DNA of 43,664 nucleotides, from positions 1 to 43,664 of the forward strand of contig JAILBD010000148.1 in the NCBI GenBank assembly GCA_024681275.1. Reading direction: 5' to 3'. The notes under the pieces are model-generated. The model was not told the origin of the DNA and did no database searches. It worked only from the letters and a program-made list of their open reading frames with translations. Below, in pieces: positions 35,822-43,664 of this stretch. Origin of the DNA: Erysipelotrichaceae bacterium (GTDB taxonomy: Bacteria; Bacillota_I; Bacilli_A; Erysipelotrichales; Erysipelotrichaceae). Every line of letters begins with the position of its first letter. Positions within the stretch are counted from its first letter, which is position 1. The translations under genes were made by a program, and so were the position numbers.

Positions 35822-36397
35822 ATGTCAAAAAAGAAAAACAAAGAGATCCCAAAGGCGGAGAAGGACTATTATAAGCTCAATACAGATGCCGTAGACAGGC
35901 TTGCCAAGGCGAATCAGGGCGAAGCCAGGAAGGTTTCTGACAAGGAGCTGCAACAGTATAAGAGTTCTAAATTGGCTTTGATCCCGATCTGGGCCAAGGC
36001 TCTGTTCATCAAATTCTGGTTTGCGGGAGCTGTTTGTTTTTTCTTTTACTGGGGTCTGTCCGCATATCTGGGAAGCTGGCTCGATCAGATCTTCGTGTTC
36101 GGGATAGGTCTTGGCATCGTGACGGATCTGCTGACAAACAATGTCCTCAGATTCCTGAGCAGCAGCGATAAGGAATACTATCCGTACATGATGTTCAGTT
36201 CTTCAAAGTACTGGACTTTCGTAGCAAATATCCTCTACGCGTTCGTCCTGCTCGTTTTGACGATCGGCGTTTATGATCTCTTGCATATGGATGTGGAACC
36301 GATCTTCTTCGGTATCGTTTATACGGCCTGGGATATGCTGCTGATCAGAGTCAGAGATCTTCTGGCGGGACATCTGTTTCATTCTGAGGACAAATAA
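35822..36397 (+). CDS. Membrane protein of unknown function
   Basis: This is 191 residues with a charged, Lys-rich first 50 residues and four hydrophobic segments (about 59-81, 87-107, 131-156, 158-175). No clear ribosome binding site precedes the ATG, so expression may depend on coupling to the gene 9 bases upstream. It is last of the five small membrane proteins and lies next to kdgK. Family and function are unknown. Confidence 0.66.
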   Translation: MSKKKNKEIPKAEKDYYKLNTDAVDRLAKANQGEARKVSDKELQQYKSSKLALIPIWAKALFIKFWFAGAVCFFFYWGLSAYLGSWLDQIFVFGIGLGIVTDLLTNNVLRFLSSSDKEYYPYMMFSSSKYWTFVANILYAFVLLVLTIGVYDLLHMDVEPIFFGIVYTAWDMLLIRVRDLLAGHLFHSEDK

Positions 36398-36408
36398 AGG
36401 AGAATTCG

Positions 36409-37428
36409 ATGGGTAAAAAAGTAGTCGCATTCGGTGAGATCATGCTCAGACTCACACCTCCGGATTATACGACGATCTCGGAGGCGAAGAGCTTTATCGC
36501 CAACTATGGCGGTGCTGAGGCCAATGTGCTGGTCTCCCTGTCACATCTTGGCAACGATACGGACTTCATCACCAGAGTTCCTGACAATCAGCTCGGTGAA
36601 TCCGCCATCATGCATCTGAAGAGGCATGGCGTGGGGACCGGGCACATCCTGAGGGGTTCTTCCAACCTGGGCATGTATTTCGTGGAGACGGGCTTCGGCG
36701 GCCGTCCGAGCAAGGTCCTCTACAACAGAGCGCATTCGGCTATCACCAGGATCGGTGAAGACGATCTGGATTACGATGAGATCTTCAAGGATGCCGAATG
36801 GTTCCACATGTCGGGTATCACGCTGGCGATCCATGAGAAGTGCCGCAATGTCGCCTACAAGTGTCTGGAGGCTTGTGAAAAATACGGAGTCAAGGTCTCT
36901 TTTGACTTCAACTACCGTTCCAAGCTGTGGACGATCGAGGAGGCAAAGCCGCATTTCAAGAGAGTGATCCCATATGTCGATGTCCTCTTTGCCAACTTCT
37001 TTGATATCAATACGATGCTGGAGATCCCGGTCGATCCGCATCTTGAGACGCCGGAAGAGAAGCGTCTTGACGTCGCAAAGAAGCTGATGGAACAGACCAG
37101 AGTCAATTATGTATTCGGAACAGACAGGATCGTCCATACGGCGACGGACAATTCTCTGTCGAGCTACTGCATCCGCAAGGATGGCATCTGTTTCAAAGAA
37201 GGTCCGATCCGTTTCAGCATCTATGACAGGATAGGCGGAGGCGATGCTTTCTCAAGCGGCATCATACATGGCTTGCTGAAGGACTACGAGAATCCGAAGT
37301 ATGCGCTGAAATTCGGTCTGGCGACTTCGGTACTGAAACACACATTATATGGCGATGCATCGGTATTATCGGAAGATGAGGTGCTGGAATTCATTAAGAC
37401 GAACGGCAACGCTGCCGTACAAAGATAG
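36409..37428 (+). CDS. kdgK: PfkB sugar kinase, probable 2-keto-3-deoxygluconate kinase (copy 1)
   Basis: This 339-residue ribokinase-family enzyme has the N-terminal FGEIMLRLTPPD, substrate-side YGGAEANVLVSLS, and the anion-hole/catalytic motif GGGDAFSSG. KdgK phosphorylates KDG to KDPG, linking both uronate branches to the aldolase. The C-terminal GNAAVQR is typical of this subgroup. It differs clearly from copy 2 at 40738 (for example GGAEAN against GGGEAN, and in the nucleotide-binding region), so one copy may have another substrate, such as tagaturonate- or fructuronate-derived sugars. AAGGAG precedes the ATG. Confidence 0.85.
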   Translation: MGKKVVAFGEIMLRLTPPDYTTISEAKSFIANYGGAEANVLVSLSHLGNDTDFITRVPDNQLGESAIMHLKRHGVGTGHILRGSSNLGMYFVETGFGGRPSKVLYNRAHSAITRIGEDDLDYDEIFKDAEWFHMSGITLAIHEKCRNVAYKCLEACEKYGVKVSFDFNYRSKLWTIEEAKPHFKRVIPYVDVLFANFFDINTMLEIPVDPHLETPEEKRLDVAKKLMEQTRVNYVFGTDRIVHTATDNSLSSYCIRKDGICFKEGPIRFSIYDRIGGGDAFSSGIIHGLLKDYENPKYALKFGLATSVLKHTLYGDASVLSEDEVLEFIKTNGNAAVQR

Positions 37429-37439
37429 AGGAGAACATT

Positions 37440-38837
37440 ATGAAAGAATTCATGGGTAAAGACTTTTTGCTGAGCACGGAGACTGCGAAGCATCTGTATC
37501 ATGATTATGCCGAGAAGATGCCGATCATCGACTATCACTGCCACATTTCCCAGAAGGAGATCTACGAGAACAAGCAGTTCTCTACGATCACGGAAGTATG
37601 GCTCGGCGGTGACCACTACAAGTGGAGACAGATGAGGGCCAACGGCATCGATGAGAAGTATATCACCGGCGATGCTTCCGATCTGGAGAAGTTCAAAGCC
37701 TGGGCAAAGACCCTGTCACACCTGATCGGGAATCCTCTGTATCACTGGTCCCATCTGGAGCTGCAGAGATACTTCGGCATCTATGAGCCATTGACAGAGG
37801 ACAATGCGGAAGAGATCTTCAACAAGTGCAACGAGATCCTCAAGACGCTGCCGGTGCGCAAGATCCTGGAGGATTCCAACGTCAATATCGTCTGCACGAC
37901 AGATGATCCGTGCGACGACCTGCATTATCACAAGCTTCTGAAGGAAGACGAGACGATCAAAACCGTGATCGTTCCTTGTTTCCGTCCGGACAAGGCCAAC
38001 AACATCGAGAAGGTCGATTATCTCGACTACATCAGAAGGCTGGAGGATGTTTCCGGTAAGAAGATCGCTTCTTTCAAGGATCTCTGTGCCGTCATCGACG
38101 AGAGGATCGAGTTCTTTGATTCCATGGGTGCCAGGGCTTCTGACCACGCACTGGAATATGTCATGTACAAGCCGGCAAGCCAAGAGGAGATCGAGAAGAT
38201 CTTTGCCAAGAGACTGAGTGGCGAAGCTGTCAACAAGGAAGAGGAACTCAAGTTCAAGACGGCTTTCATGAGACATCTTGCATCGGTCTATACGAAGAAG
38301 GGCTGGGCGATGCAGCTGCATTATGGCTGCAAGCGCGACAACAATACCGACATGTTCAACAAGCTGGGTCCGGATACGGGTTACGATACGATCAACAACT
38401 ATGCACCGAGCTCAGAGATGGCTGATTTCCTGGATTCTCTAAACAAGGAAGGCGAGCTGCCTAGGACCATCATCTATTCGCTGAATCCGAATGACAATGC
38501 AGCCATCGTCACGACGATGAACTGCTTCCAGGGTGACGGCATCAGAGGCAAGATCCAGCATGGTTCCGCATGGTGGTTCAACGATCACAAGAAGGGCATG
38601 CTGGAGCAGATGGAGACTCTGGCGAATGACGGCATGCTGGCAAACTTCGTCGGCATGCTGACAGACTCGAGGAGCTTCCTGTCCTACACCAGACACGAAT
38701 ACTTCAGAAGGATACTCTGTGAATTCATCGGCAATCTGGTCGAGAACGGCGAATATCCGAATGATGACAAGGTCCTGAAGGAGATCGTAGAGGACATCTC
38801 TTATAACAACGCAGTCAATTATCTCGGTTTTAAATGA
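37440..38837 (+). CDS. uxaC: Uronate (glucuronate/galacturonate) isomerase
   Basis: This 465-residue amidohydrolase-superfamily isomerase has the metal-binding DYHCHIS near residue 25 and the family opening FLLSTETAKHLYHDYAEKMP. It converts D-galacturonate to D-tagaturonate, and D-glucuronate to D-fructuronate, in the cytoplasm. It feeds UxaB, which lies about 18 kb upstream in the first block. Length is normal. GAGGAG precedes the ATG. The stop overlaps the pectinesterase start (ATGA at 38834-38837). Confidence 0.95.
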   Translation: MKEFMGKDFLLSTETAKHLYHDYAEKMPIIDYHCHISQKEIYENKQFSTITEVWLGGDHYKWRQMRANGIDEKYITGDASDLEKFKAWAKTLSHLIGNPLYHWSHLELQRYFGIYEPLTEDNAEEIFNKCNEILKTLPVRKILEDSNVNIVCTTDDPCDDLHYHKLLKEDETIKTVIVPCFRPDKANNIEKVDYLDYIRRLEDVSGKKIASFKDLCAVIDERIEFFDSMGARASDHALEYVMYKPASQEEIEKIFAKRLSGEAVNKEEELKFKTAFMRHLASVYTKKGWAMQLHYGCKRDNNTDMFNKLGPDTGYDTINNYAPSSEMADFLDSLNKEGELPRTIIYSLNPNDNAAIVTTMNCFQGDGIRGKIQHGSAWWFNDHKKGMLEQMETLANDGMLANFVGMLTDSRSFLSYTRHEYFRRILCEFIGNLVENGEYPNDDKVLKEIVEDISYNNAVNYLGFK

Positions 38838-39748
38838 TCAGGATCAAAGACAGATCATTTGAAGATATCAGCGATGCCTTGAGATCGGTCTCCTGTGATA
38901 ACGATCAGGAAGTCGTCATCGATCTGGACGGAAGGATCCATGGGCAGATCACTATTGATAAACCGCATGTCACATTGATAAACGGAAGCATCGAGAATGA
39001 TCTCGGTGCCTACGAGATCCTGGAAGACGGTCTGAAAAGAGGAACTTTCCGGACCTATACCCTGTATGTCTGCGCGGATGATGTGCATCTGGAAAATGTG
39101 GATGTCATCAACAGCTGCGGTTATCACGACGGTCAGGCGATCGCTCTGATGGTCGATGCTGACGGCTTCCGGGCAGATCACTGCCGCTTCTCTTCCTATC
39201 AGGATACCCTCTTCCTGGGCCCTTTGCCGGATGAGGAATATGAACCGAGAGGTTTCATCGGTCCGATGGAAAAAAGAGAGCGCAGATTTCACAAGGCGCG
39301 TTTTGAAAACTGTGTGGTCGAAGGTTCCATCGATTTCATCTTCGGTTCAGGAAGCGGATACTTCCGTGAATGTGAGATCCGATCGAGGGATATCGGACAG
39401 GAGGTCAACGGCTATGTCTGTGCGCCTTCGACACCGGAAAAAGAAAGATACGGTTTCATCTTCGATCACTGCGCTTTCACCAGTGAGGCGGGGATGAAGG
39501 ATTCAGTCTATCTGGCCAGACCGTGGCGGGACTATGGCAAGTGTCTGATCGTCGATTCAAGGATCGGGGATCATATCAGGGCGGAAGGTTACCACGACTG
39601 GAACAAGGGAAGGGCCAGAAAGACCTGCGAATTCAAAGAATGGAATAATTTGGACTCTGGAAAAAAAGACAGGGTCGACTGGATGAAAACAACAGATGCT
39701 GCGGATCTGAAATACATTGATTCATTAAGACAGGAGGAGAAAAGATGA
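38834..39748 (+). CDS. CE8 pectin methylesterase, intracellular
   Basis: This 304-residue beta-helix enzyme of carbohydrate esterase family 8 has conserved motifs GQAIAL, YQDTLF with Asp124, IDFIFG with Asp167, and ARPW with Arg229 and Trp231. It removes methyl esters from galacturonan. There is no signal peptide, so it would act on imported oligomers, releasing methanol inside the cell. Four-base overlaps with uxaC before it and the aldolase gene after it give tight coupling, an unusual place for an esterase between two central-metabolism genes. Confidence 0.92.
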   Translation: MIRIKDRSFEDISDALRSVSCDNDQEVVIDLDGRIHGQITIDKPHVTLINGSIENDLGAYEILEDGLKRGTFRTYTLYVCADDVHLENVDVINSCGYHDGQAIALMVDADGFRADHCRFSSYQDTLFLGPLPDEEYEPRGFIGPMEKRERRFHKARFENCVVEGSIDFIFGSGSGYFRECEIRSRDIGQEVNGYVCAPSTPEKERYGFIFDHCAFTSEAGMKDSVYLARPWRDYGKCLIVDSRIGDHIRAEGYHDWNKGRARKTCEFKEWNNLDSGKKDRVDWMKTTDAADLKYIDSLRQEEKR

Positions 39749-40704
39749 ACGATATTTGTAAGAAAATCCATGATATCGGTATCGTACCGGTAATTGCTCT
39801 GGACCGTGTGGAAGATGCGGCTCCTTTGGCAAAAGCGCTTTGTGCGGGCGGTCTGCCTGTAGCAGAGGTCACTTACCGTACTGCCGCTGCCCATGACGCG
39901 ATGATCGAGATGAGAAAGGCCTGCCCGGATATGATCATCGGTGCCGGAACTGTCCTCAACAGGGAACAGGTCGATTCAGCTCTGGATGCCGGTGCGGAAT
40001 TCATCGTTTCACCGGGTACCAATCCGGATACCATTGCATACTGCCAGGAGAAGGGCGTTCCTATCCTTCCTGGTACGGCGAATGCGGCTGACCTGGAGAT
40101 CGCGATGGCCTATGGCCTGGAAGTCGTCAAGTTTTTCCCGGCTGAGCCTTTAGGCGGTCTGAAGATGATCAAGGCACTTTCTGCTCCGTACAATAAACTG
40201 AAATTCATGCCGACAGGCGGTGTCAAAGAGTCCAATGTCAACGAATACCTCAACGATCCGGTGATCCTGGCTTGCGGCGGCACCTGGATGATCGACAAGA
40301 AGGCGATCGAAGCAGGCGACTTCGGCAAGATCGAAGCTCTGACGGCCGGTGCAGTCAAAGCGATGCTGGGCGTCAAGATCAAACATGTCGCGGTCAATGA
40401 AGAGAATGGCAATGGCCTGCAGCTGGCTGAGCAGTTCGCAAGACTCTTCGGCGGCGAAGTCAGAGAGACTTCCAAGGGCTGGTTCGGTTCCGATTTCGTC
40501 GAGATCATGTCAGAAGCCAAAGCAAAGGGCAAGCATGGTCATATCGGTATCGGTGTCAACAATGTCGACAGGGCAAAGAGATACTATGAGGCATTGGGTT
40601 ACACATTCGATGAATCTTCAGCCACTTACGATGAGAAGGGCAATATGAAGTTCATCTACTTCAATGAAGAGATCGGCGGTTTTGCGATCCATCTTACGAA
40701 ATAA
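39745..40704 (+). CDS. eda: KDPG aldolase with C-terminal VOC/glyoxalase-like domain
   Basis: Residues 1-210 are a full class I KDPG/KHG aldolase: IVPVIALD, Glu41 in EVTYRT, GAGTV, SPGTNP and the Schiff-base Lys129 in VVKFFPAE. It splits KDPG to pyruvate and glyceraldehyde-3-phosphate. Residues about 212-319 form a vicinal-oxygen-chelate (glyoxalase) domain, with HVAV starting one module and HGHIGIGVNNVDRAKRYYEALGY starting the second. Free-standing aldolases end near 210, so the extension is real; no stop or start is visible at the joint. The VOC part might handle a reactive keto-aldehyde, but that is inference. Confidence 0.92.
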   Translation: MNDICKKIHDIGIVPVIALDRVEDAAPLAKALCAGGLPVAEVTYRTAAAHDAMIEMRKACPDMIIGAGTVLNREQVDSALDAGAEFIVSPGTNPDTIAYCQEKGVPILPGTANAADLEIAMAYGLEVVKFFPAEPLGGLKMIKALSAPYNKLKFMPTGGVKESNVNEYLNDPVILACGGTWMIDKKAIEAGDFGKIEALTAGAVKAMLGVKIKHVAVNEENGNGLQLAEQFARLFGGEVRETSKGWFGSDFVEIMSEAKAKGKHGHIGIGVNNVDRAKRYYEALGYTFDESSATYDEKGNMKFIYFNEEIGGFAIHLTK

Positions 40705-40737
40705 TCAGAGATCGAAGAAAGAAGGAGAAAACAAAAT

Positions 40738-41757
40738 ATGAAAGTTGTAACAATGGGCGAGATCATGCTGAGATTATCGACTCCGGGCAATTCACGTTTC
40801 GTTCAGTCTGACAGTTTTGATGTCTGCTACGGTGGCGGCGAGGCCAACGTTGCAGTTTCTTTGGCGAACTACGGTCACGAGGCATACTTCGTTTCCAAGG
40901 TCCCGGCTCATGAGATCGGTCAGTGCGCTGTCAATGCGTTGAGGAGATACGGTGTCCATACCGACTATGTTGCCAGAGGCGGCGAGAGATTGGGCATCTA
41001 CTATCTTGAGACAGGTGCTTCCATGCGTCCTTCCAAGGTCATCTATGACCGTGCGCATGCCGCGATCGCCGAGGCGACTCCGGAAGACTTCGATTTCGAT
41101 AAGATCTTCGAAGGCGCTGACTGGTTCCACTGGTCAGGCATCACTCCGGCAATTTCGGATGCTTCCGCAAAGAACCTTGAGCTGGCTCTGATCGCTGCCA
41201 AGAAGGCCGGTGCGACTGTTTCCGTCGACCTGAACTTCCGCAAGAAGCTCTGGTCATCCGAGAAGGCGATCTCTATCATGAGGCCTCTGATGAAGTATGT
41301 CGATGTCTGCATCGGCAACGAAGAGGATGCTGAATTATGTCTGGGCTTCAAGCCGAAATCAGATGTTTCAGCAGGCAAGACGGATGCGGAAGGCTACAAG
41401 GAGATCTTCAAGCAGATGGCTGAGGAATTCGGTTTCAAATATGTCATCTCCACTTTGAGGGAATCCTATTCCGCTACACATAATGGTTGGAAGGCTCTGA
41501 TCTACAATGGAAAAGAGTTCTACGAGTCAAAGCATTATGATATCTTCCCGATCATCGACAGAGTCGGTGGCGGTGATTCCTTCTCCGGCGGTGTCATCCA
41601 TGGTCTGCTGACCATGAAGACACAGGGTGAGGCTCTGGAATTCGCTGTTGCGGCAAGCGCTCTGAAGCACACGATCCCGACTGACTTCAACCTGGTCAGC
41701 GAAGCGGAAGTCCTGGCACTGGCCGGTGGCGATGCTTCAGGCAGAGTGCAGAGGTAA
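40738..41757 (+). CDS. kdgK: PfkB sugar kinase, 2-keto-3-deoxygluconate kinase (copy 2)
   Basis: This 339-residue ribokinase-family protein has the classic KdgK start (MGEIMLRLSTPGNSRFVQ), GGGEANVAVSLANYG, the FRKKLW segment and the catalytic GGGDSFSGG. The C-terminal SGRVQR is typical. It fits canonical KDG kinases better than copy 1. AGAAGGAG precedes the ATG. It lies 33 bases after the aldolase gene and three bases before kduD, so kinase, aldolase and dehydrogenase are made together. Confidence 0.92.
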   Translation: MKVVTMGEIMLRLSTPGNSRFVQSDSFDVCYGGGEANVAVSLANYGHEAYFVSKVPAHEIGQCAVNALRRYGVHTDYVARGGERLGIYYLETGASMRPSKVIYDRAHAAIAEATPEDFDFDKIFEGADWFHWSGITPAISDASAKNLELALIAAKKAGATVSVDLNFRKKLWSSEKAISIMRPLMKYVDVCIGNEEDAELCLGFKPKSDVSAGKTDAEGYKEIFKQMAEEFGFKYVISTLRESYSATHNGWKALIYNGKEFYESKHYDIFPIIDRVGGGDSFSGGVIHGLLTMKTQGEALEFAVAASALKHTIPTDFNLVSEAEVLALAGGDASGRVQR

Positions 41758-41760
41758 GCC

Positions 41761-42567
41761 ATGGCTGAGTTCAGTATGAGTGATTTCCGTCTGGATGGCA
41801 AGGTGGCTCTGGTCACCGGTGCCAGTGACGGTATCGGTTTCGCGATCGCCTGCGGTCTTTCAAAGGCGGGTGCGAAGATCGTTTTCAACGGCCGTTCTCA
41901 GGAAAAGAACGATGCGGCTGTCGCCAGATACAAAGAGAATGGTGTCGATGCGACCGGTTTCGTTTGCGATGTAACGGATGAAAAGGCAGTTCAGGAGCTG
42001 GTCGCAAAGATCGAAAAGGAGATCGGTGTGATCGATATCCTGGTCAATAATGCCGCGATCATCAAGCGTGTGCCGATGATCGAGATGGATGTCGAGGATT
42101 TCAGAAAGATCATCGACACCGACCTGAATTCCGCCTTCATCTGTTCCAAGGCCGTCCTTCCTTCCATGATCAAAAAGGGCCATGGCAAGATCATCAACAT
42201 CTGTTCGATGATGTCAGAGCTCGGTCGTGAGACGGTCTCAGCTTACGCGGCTGCCAAGGGTGGCCTCAAGATGCTGACGAGGAACATCTGCGCAGAATAC
42301 GGCCATGCCAATATCCAGTGCAACGGTATCGGTCCCGGTTACATCGCCACGAAGCAGACTGCTCCTTTGAGAGAAAAACAGCCTGATGGTTCAAGGCATC
42401 CGTTCGATCAGTTCATCGTTGCCAAGACTCCGGCGGAGAGATGGGGCGATGTCGAAGACCTGATGGGTCCGGCAGTTTTCCTTGCTTCGGATGCATCCAA
42501 CTTCGTCAACGGTCACATCCTCTATGTCGATGGCGGCATCCTCGCCTACATCGGCAAGCAGCCTTGA
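41761..42567 (+). CDS. kduD: SDR oxidoreductase, 2-keto-3-deoxygluconate 5-dehydrogenase
   Basis: This 268-residue short-chain dehydrogenase has the TGASDGIG cofactor motif, NNAA, the catalytic Ser, and YAAAK (Tyr-x-x-x-Lys). KduD reduces DKII to KDG with NAD(P)H, completing the unsaturated uronate branch opened by KduI. Gluconate 5-dehydrogenases are close relatives; the presence of kduI supports KduD. It is the last gene of the island, followed 22 bases on by a strong terminator. Confidence 0.88.
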   Translation: MAEFSMSDFRLDGKVALVTGASDGIGFAIACGLSKAGAKIVFNGRSQEKNDAAVARYKENGVDATGFVCDVTDEKAVQELVAKIEKEIGVIDILVNNAAIIKRVPMIEMDVEDFRKIIDTDLNSAFICSKAVLPSMIKKGHGKIINICSMMSELGRETVSAYAAAKGGLKMLTRNICAEYGHANIQCNGIGPGYIATKQTAPLREKQPDGSRHPFDQFIVAKTPAERWGDVEDLMGPAVFLASDASNFVNGHILYVDGGILAYIGKQP

Positions 42568-42589
42568 TCGAAGAACAAATATTCAATGA

Positions 42590-42620
42590 GATGACCCGGA
42601 AAGTTCCGGGTCATCTTTTT
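42590..42620 (+). terminator. Terminator closing the pectin island
   Basis: GATGACCCGGA, an AAGT loop and TCCGGGTCATC form an 11-bp G/C-rich stem followed by TTTTT at 42616-42620. A classic intrinsic terminator for the plus strand. Confidence 0.9.
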
Positions 42621-42687
42621 GGTTATGCGGAAAGAAAGGAAATGGCTTTTATGTTAGAGTGGATATATACCGATAAGGAGAAGACTC

Positions 42688-43664
42688 ATGATCTATGATC
42701 CTTTATATCAGCCATATGCTTCAAACCGTTACTGCATCACAGCCGCCAACGGCATGGTCGCCAGCGGTTCCAATCTGGCGACAGCTGCCGGACTTGAGGT
42801 GATGAGAAAAGGCGGGAATGCCATCGATGCGGCGGTGGCAACAGCTGCCGCTTTGACGGTCGTTGAGCCGACTGCCAACGGGCTTGGTTCCGATTCTTTT
42901 GCCCTGGTCTGGGTGAAGGATAAACTCTACGGATTGAATGCATCCGGTTATTCACCATATGAGATCTCTCTGGAGAAAGTGAAAAAAGAGAATCCGGATG
43001 GGATGCCTTCTTTTGGCTGGACACCGGTCATGGTGCCTGGTGCTGTGAAGTCCTGGGGAGAACTGATAAAAAGGTTTGGCAGGCTCAGTCTGAAGGAAGT
43101 GCTGGAGCCGGCTTACCGCTATGCCAGTGAGGGGTACCCGCTTTCGCCATTGCTTTCCAGGATGTGGGAGAATGCGGTGAATGTCTACCATCGCCGTTTT
43201 GATGGTAAGAAGGAATTCGAGGAATGGTTCAGGGTCTTTACGAAGAATGGGGAATCTTATCGTTTCGGCGAGATCGTGAAACTGAAGGATCATGCCAGGA
43301 CTCTGAAACTGCTCGCTGAAAATGGGACGGATGTCTTCTATAAAGGTGAGATCGCTGAACAGTTCATCCGGCAGGCACAAAGGGATGGAGCGGCCTTTAC
43401 TTTGAAGGATCTCCACGACTACGAAGCGTCCTGGGTCGAACCGATCAGTGTCAATTACCGAGGCTATGATGTGTGCGAGATCCCGCCGAATGGGCAGGGG
43501 ATCGTGGCTCTGATGGCTCTGAACATCCTGAAGGAGTTCGAATTCAAGGGCAGAGACGATGTGGAGACTTTCCATAAACAGATCGAGGCGATCAAGATCG
43601 CTTTCGCGGATGCGAAGCATTATGTCAGCGATCCGAAGGACATGAATATCGACTATCATGATCT
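42688..43664 (+). CDS. Gamma-glutamyltransferase-like protein, 3' end outside window
   Basis: Translation from the ATG at 42688 (AAGGAG seven bases upstream) gives about 325 residues, still open at the window end. Motifs of the Ntn-hydrolase GGT family are present: NGMVASGSNLATAAG, RKGGNAIDAAVATAAALTVVEP, MVPGAVKSW, and a PPNGQGI region. The self-cleavage Thr that would form the small subunit lies beyond the window. There is no signal peptide, so it resembles the cytoplasmic YwrD-type branch rather than secreted GGT. It may cleave gamma-glutamyl compounds such as glutathione; the substrate is not decided. It is outside the pectin operon, behind the terminator. Confidence 0.85.
   Translation, partial: MIYDPLYQPYASNRYCITAANGMVASGSNLATAAGLEVMRKGGNAIDAAVATAAALTVVEPTANGLGSDSFALVWVKDKLYGLNASGYSPYEISLEKVKKENPDGMPSFGWTPVMVPGAVKSWGELIKRFGRLSLKEVLEPAYRYASEGYPLSPLLSRMWENAVNVYHRRFDGKKEFEEWFRVFTKNGESYRFGEIVKLKDHARTLKLLAENGTDVFYKGEIAEQFIRQAQRDGAAFTLKDLHDYEASWVEPISVNYRGYDVCEIPPNGQGIVALMALNILKEFEFKGRDDVETFHKQIEAIKIAFADAKHYVSDPKDMNIDYHD

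Overview
The window looks like chromosomal DNA of a fermentative, low-to-mid G+C Gram-positive (Bacillota) gut or rumen bacterium, possibly of the Erysipelotrichia. This rests on roughly half G+C by eye, strong GGAGG-type ribosome binding sites, a lipobox-type ABC binding protein, MsmX/UgpC-type sugar ATPases and an ATP synthase c subunit with a Na+-type ion site. The lineage is inference. No rRNA, tRNA, CRISPR array, insertion sequence or phage gene was seen, and no gap between genes exceeds 300 bases.

Layout. (1) 1-3280: a short DtxR-like regulator, a MATE exporter, a small membrane protein and an SPFH/stomatin-like protein. (2) 3280-7068, minus strand: an operon of an old-yellow-enzyme flavoprotein followed by the large and small subunits of an aconitase-X dehydratase, with no pathway I can name. 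(3) 7189-14202, plus strand: a MarR regulator whose last codon overlaps atpI, then a complete F-type ATP synthase operon in which delta and alpha are read as one 687-residue ORF. A palindrome lies over the marR promoter, and the flavoprotein operon starts divergently about 100 bp away. (4) 14218-18219, minus strand: a metallophosphoesterase, a GH4 CHEV-type alpha-uronidase and a GltD-like oxidoreductase. (5) 18314-42567, plus strand: a large pectin/galacturonate island in two transcription blocks, closed by a strong terminator. (6) From 42688: the start of a gamma-glutamyltransferase-like gene that runs off the window.

How the island works. A lipoprotein-dependent ABC importer (two permeases, a 709-residue binding protein, two ATPases) would bring in oligogalacturonides. 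Esterases (CE12, CE8) and hydrolases (GH28, GH105, GH4), none with a signal peptide, would trim them in the cytoplasm. Galacturonate then goes through UxaC, UxaB and UxaA to KDG. Unsaturated uronate goes through KduI and KduD to KDG. KdgK (two paralogues) and a KDPG aldolase carrying a C-terminal VOC domain give pyruvate and glyceraldehyde-3-phosphate. Every step is present, but no secreted pectinase or lyase is, so the cell looks like a scavenger of oligomers made by others. Five small unidentified membrane proteins are woven into the transporter operon.

Most worth checking: the delta-alpha ORF (true fusion or one-base frameshift), the two-carboxylate c subunit, the MarR/ATP synthase/flavoprotein regulatory hub, the flavoprotein-aconitase-X module, and the extra membrane proteins with a second ATPase in the pectin transporter.
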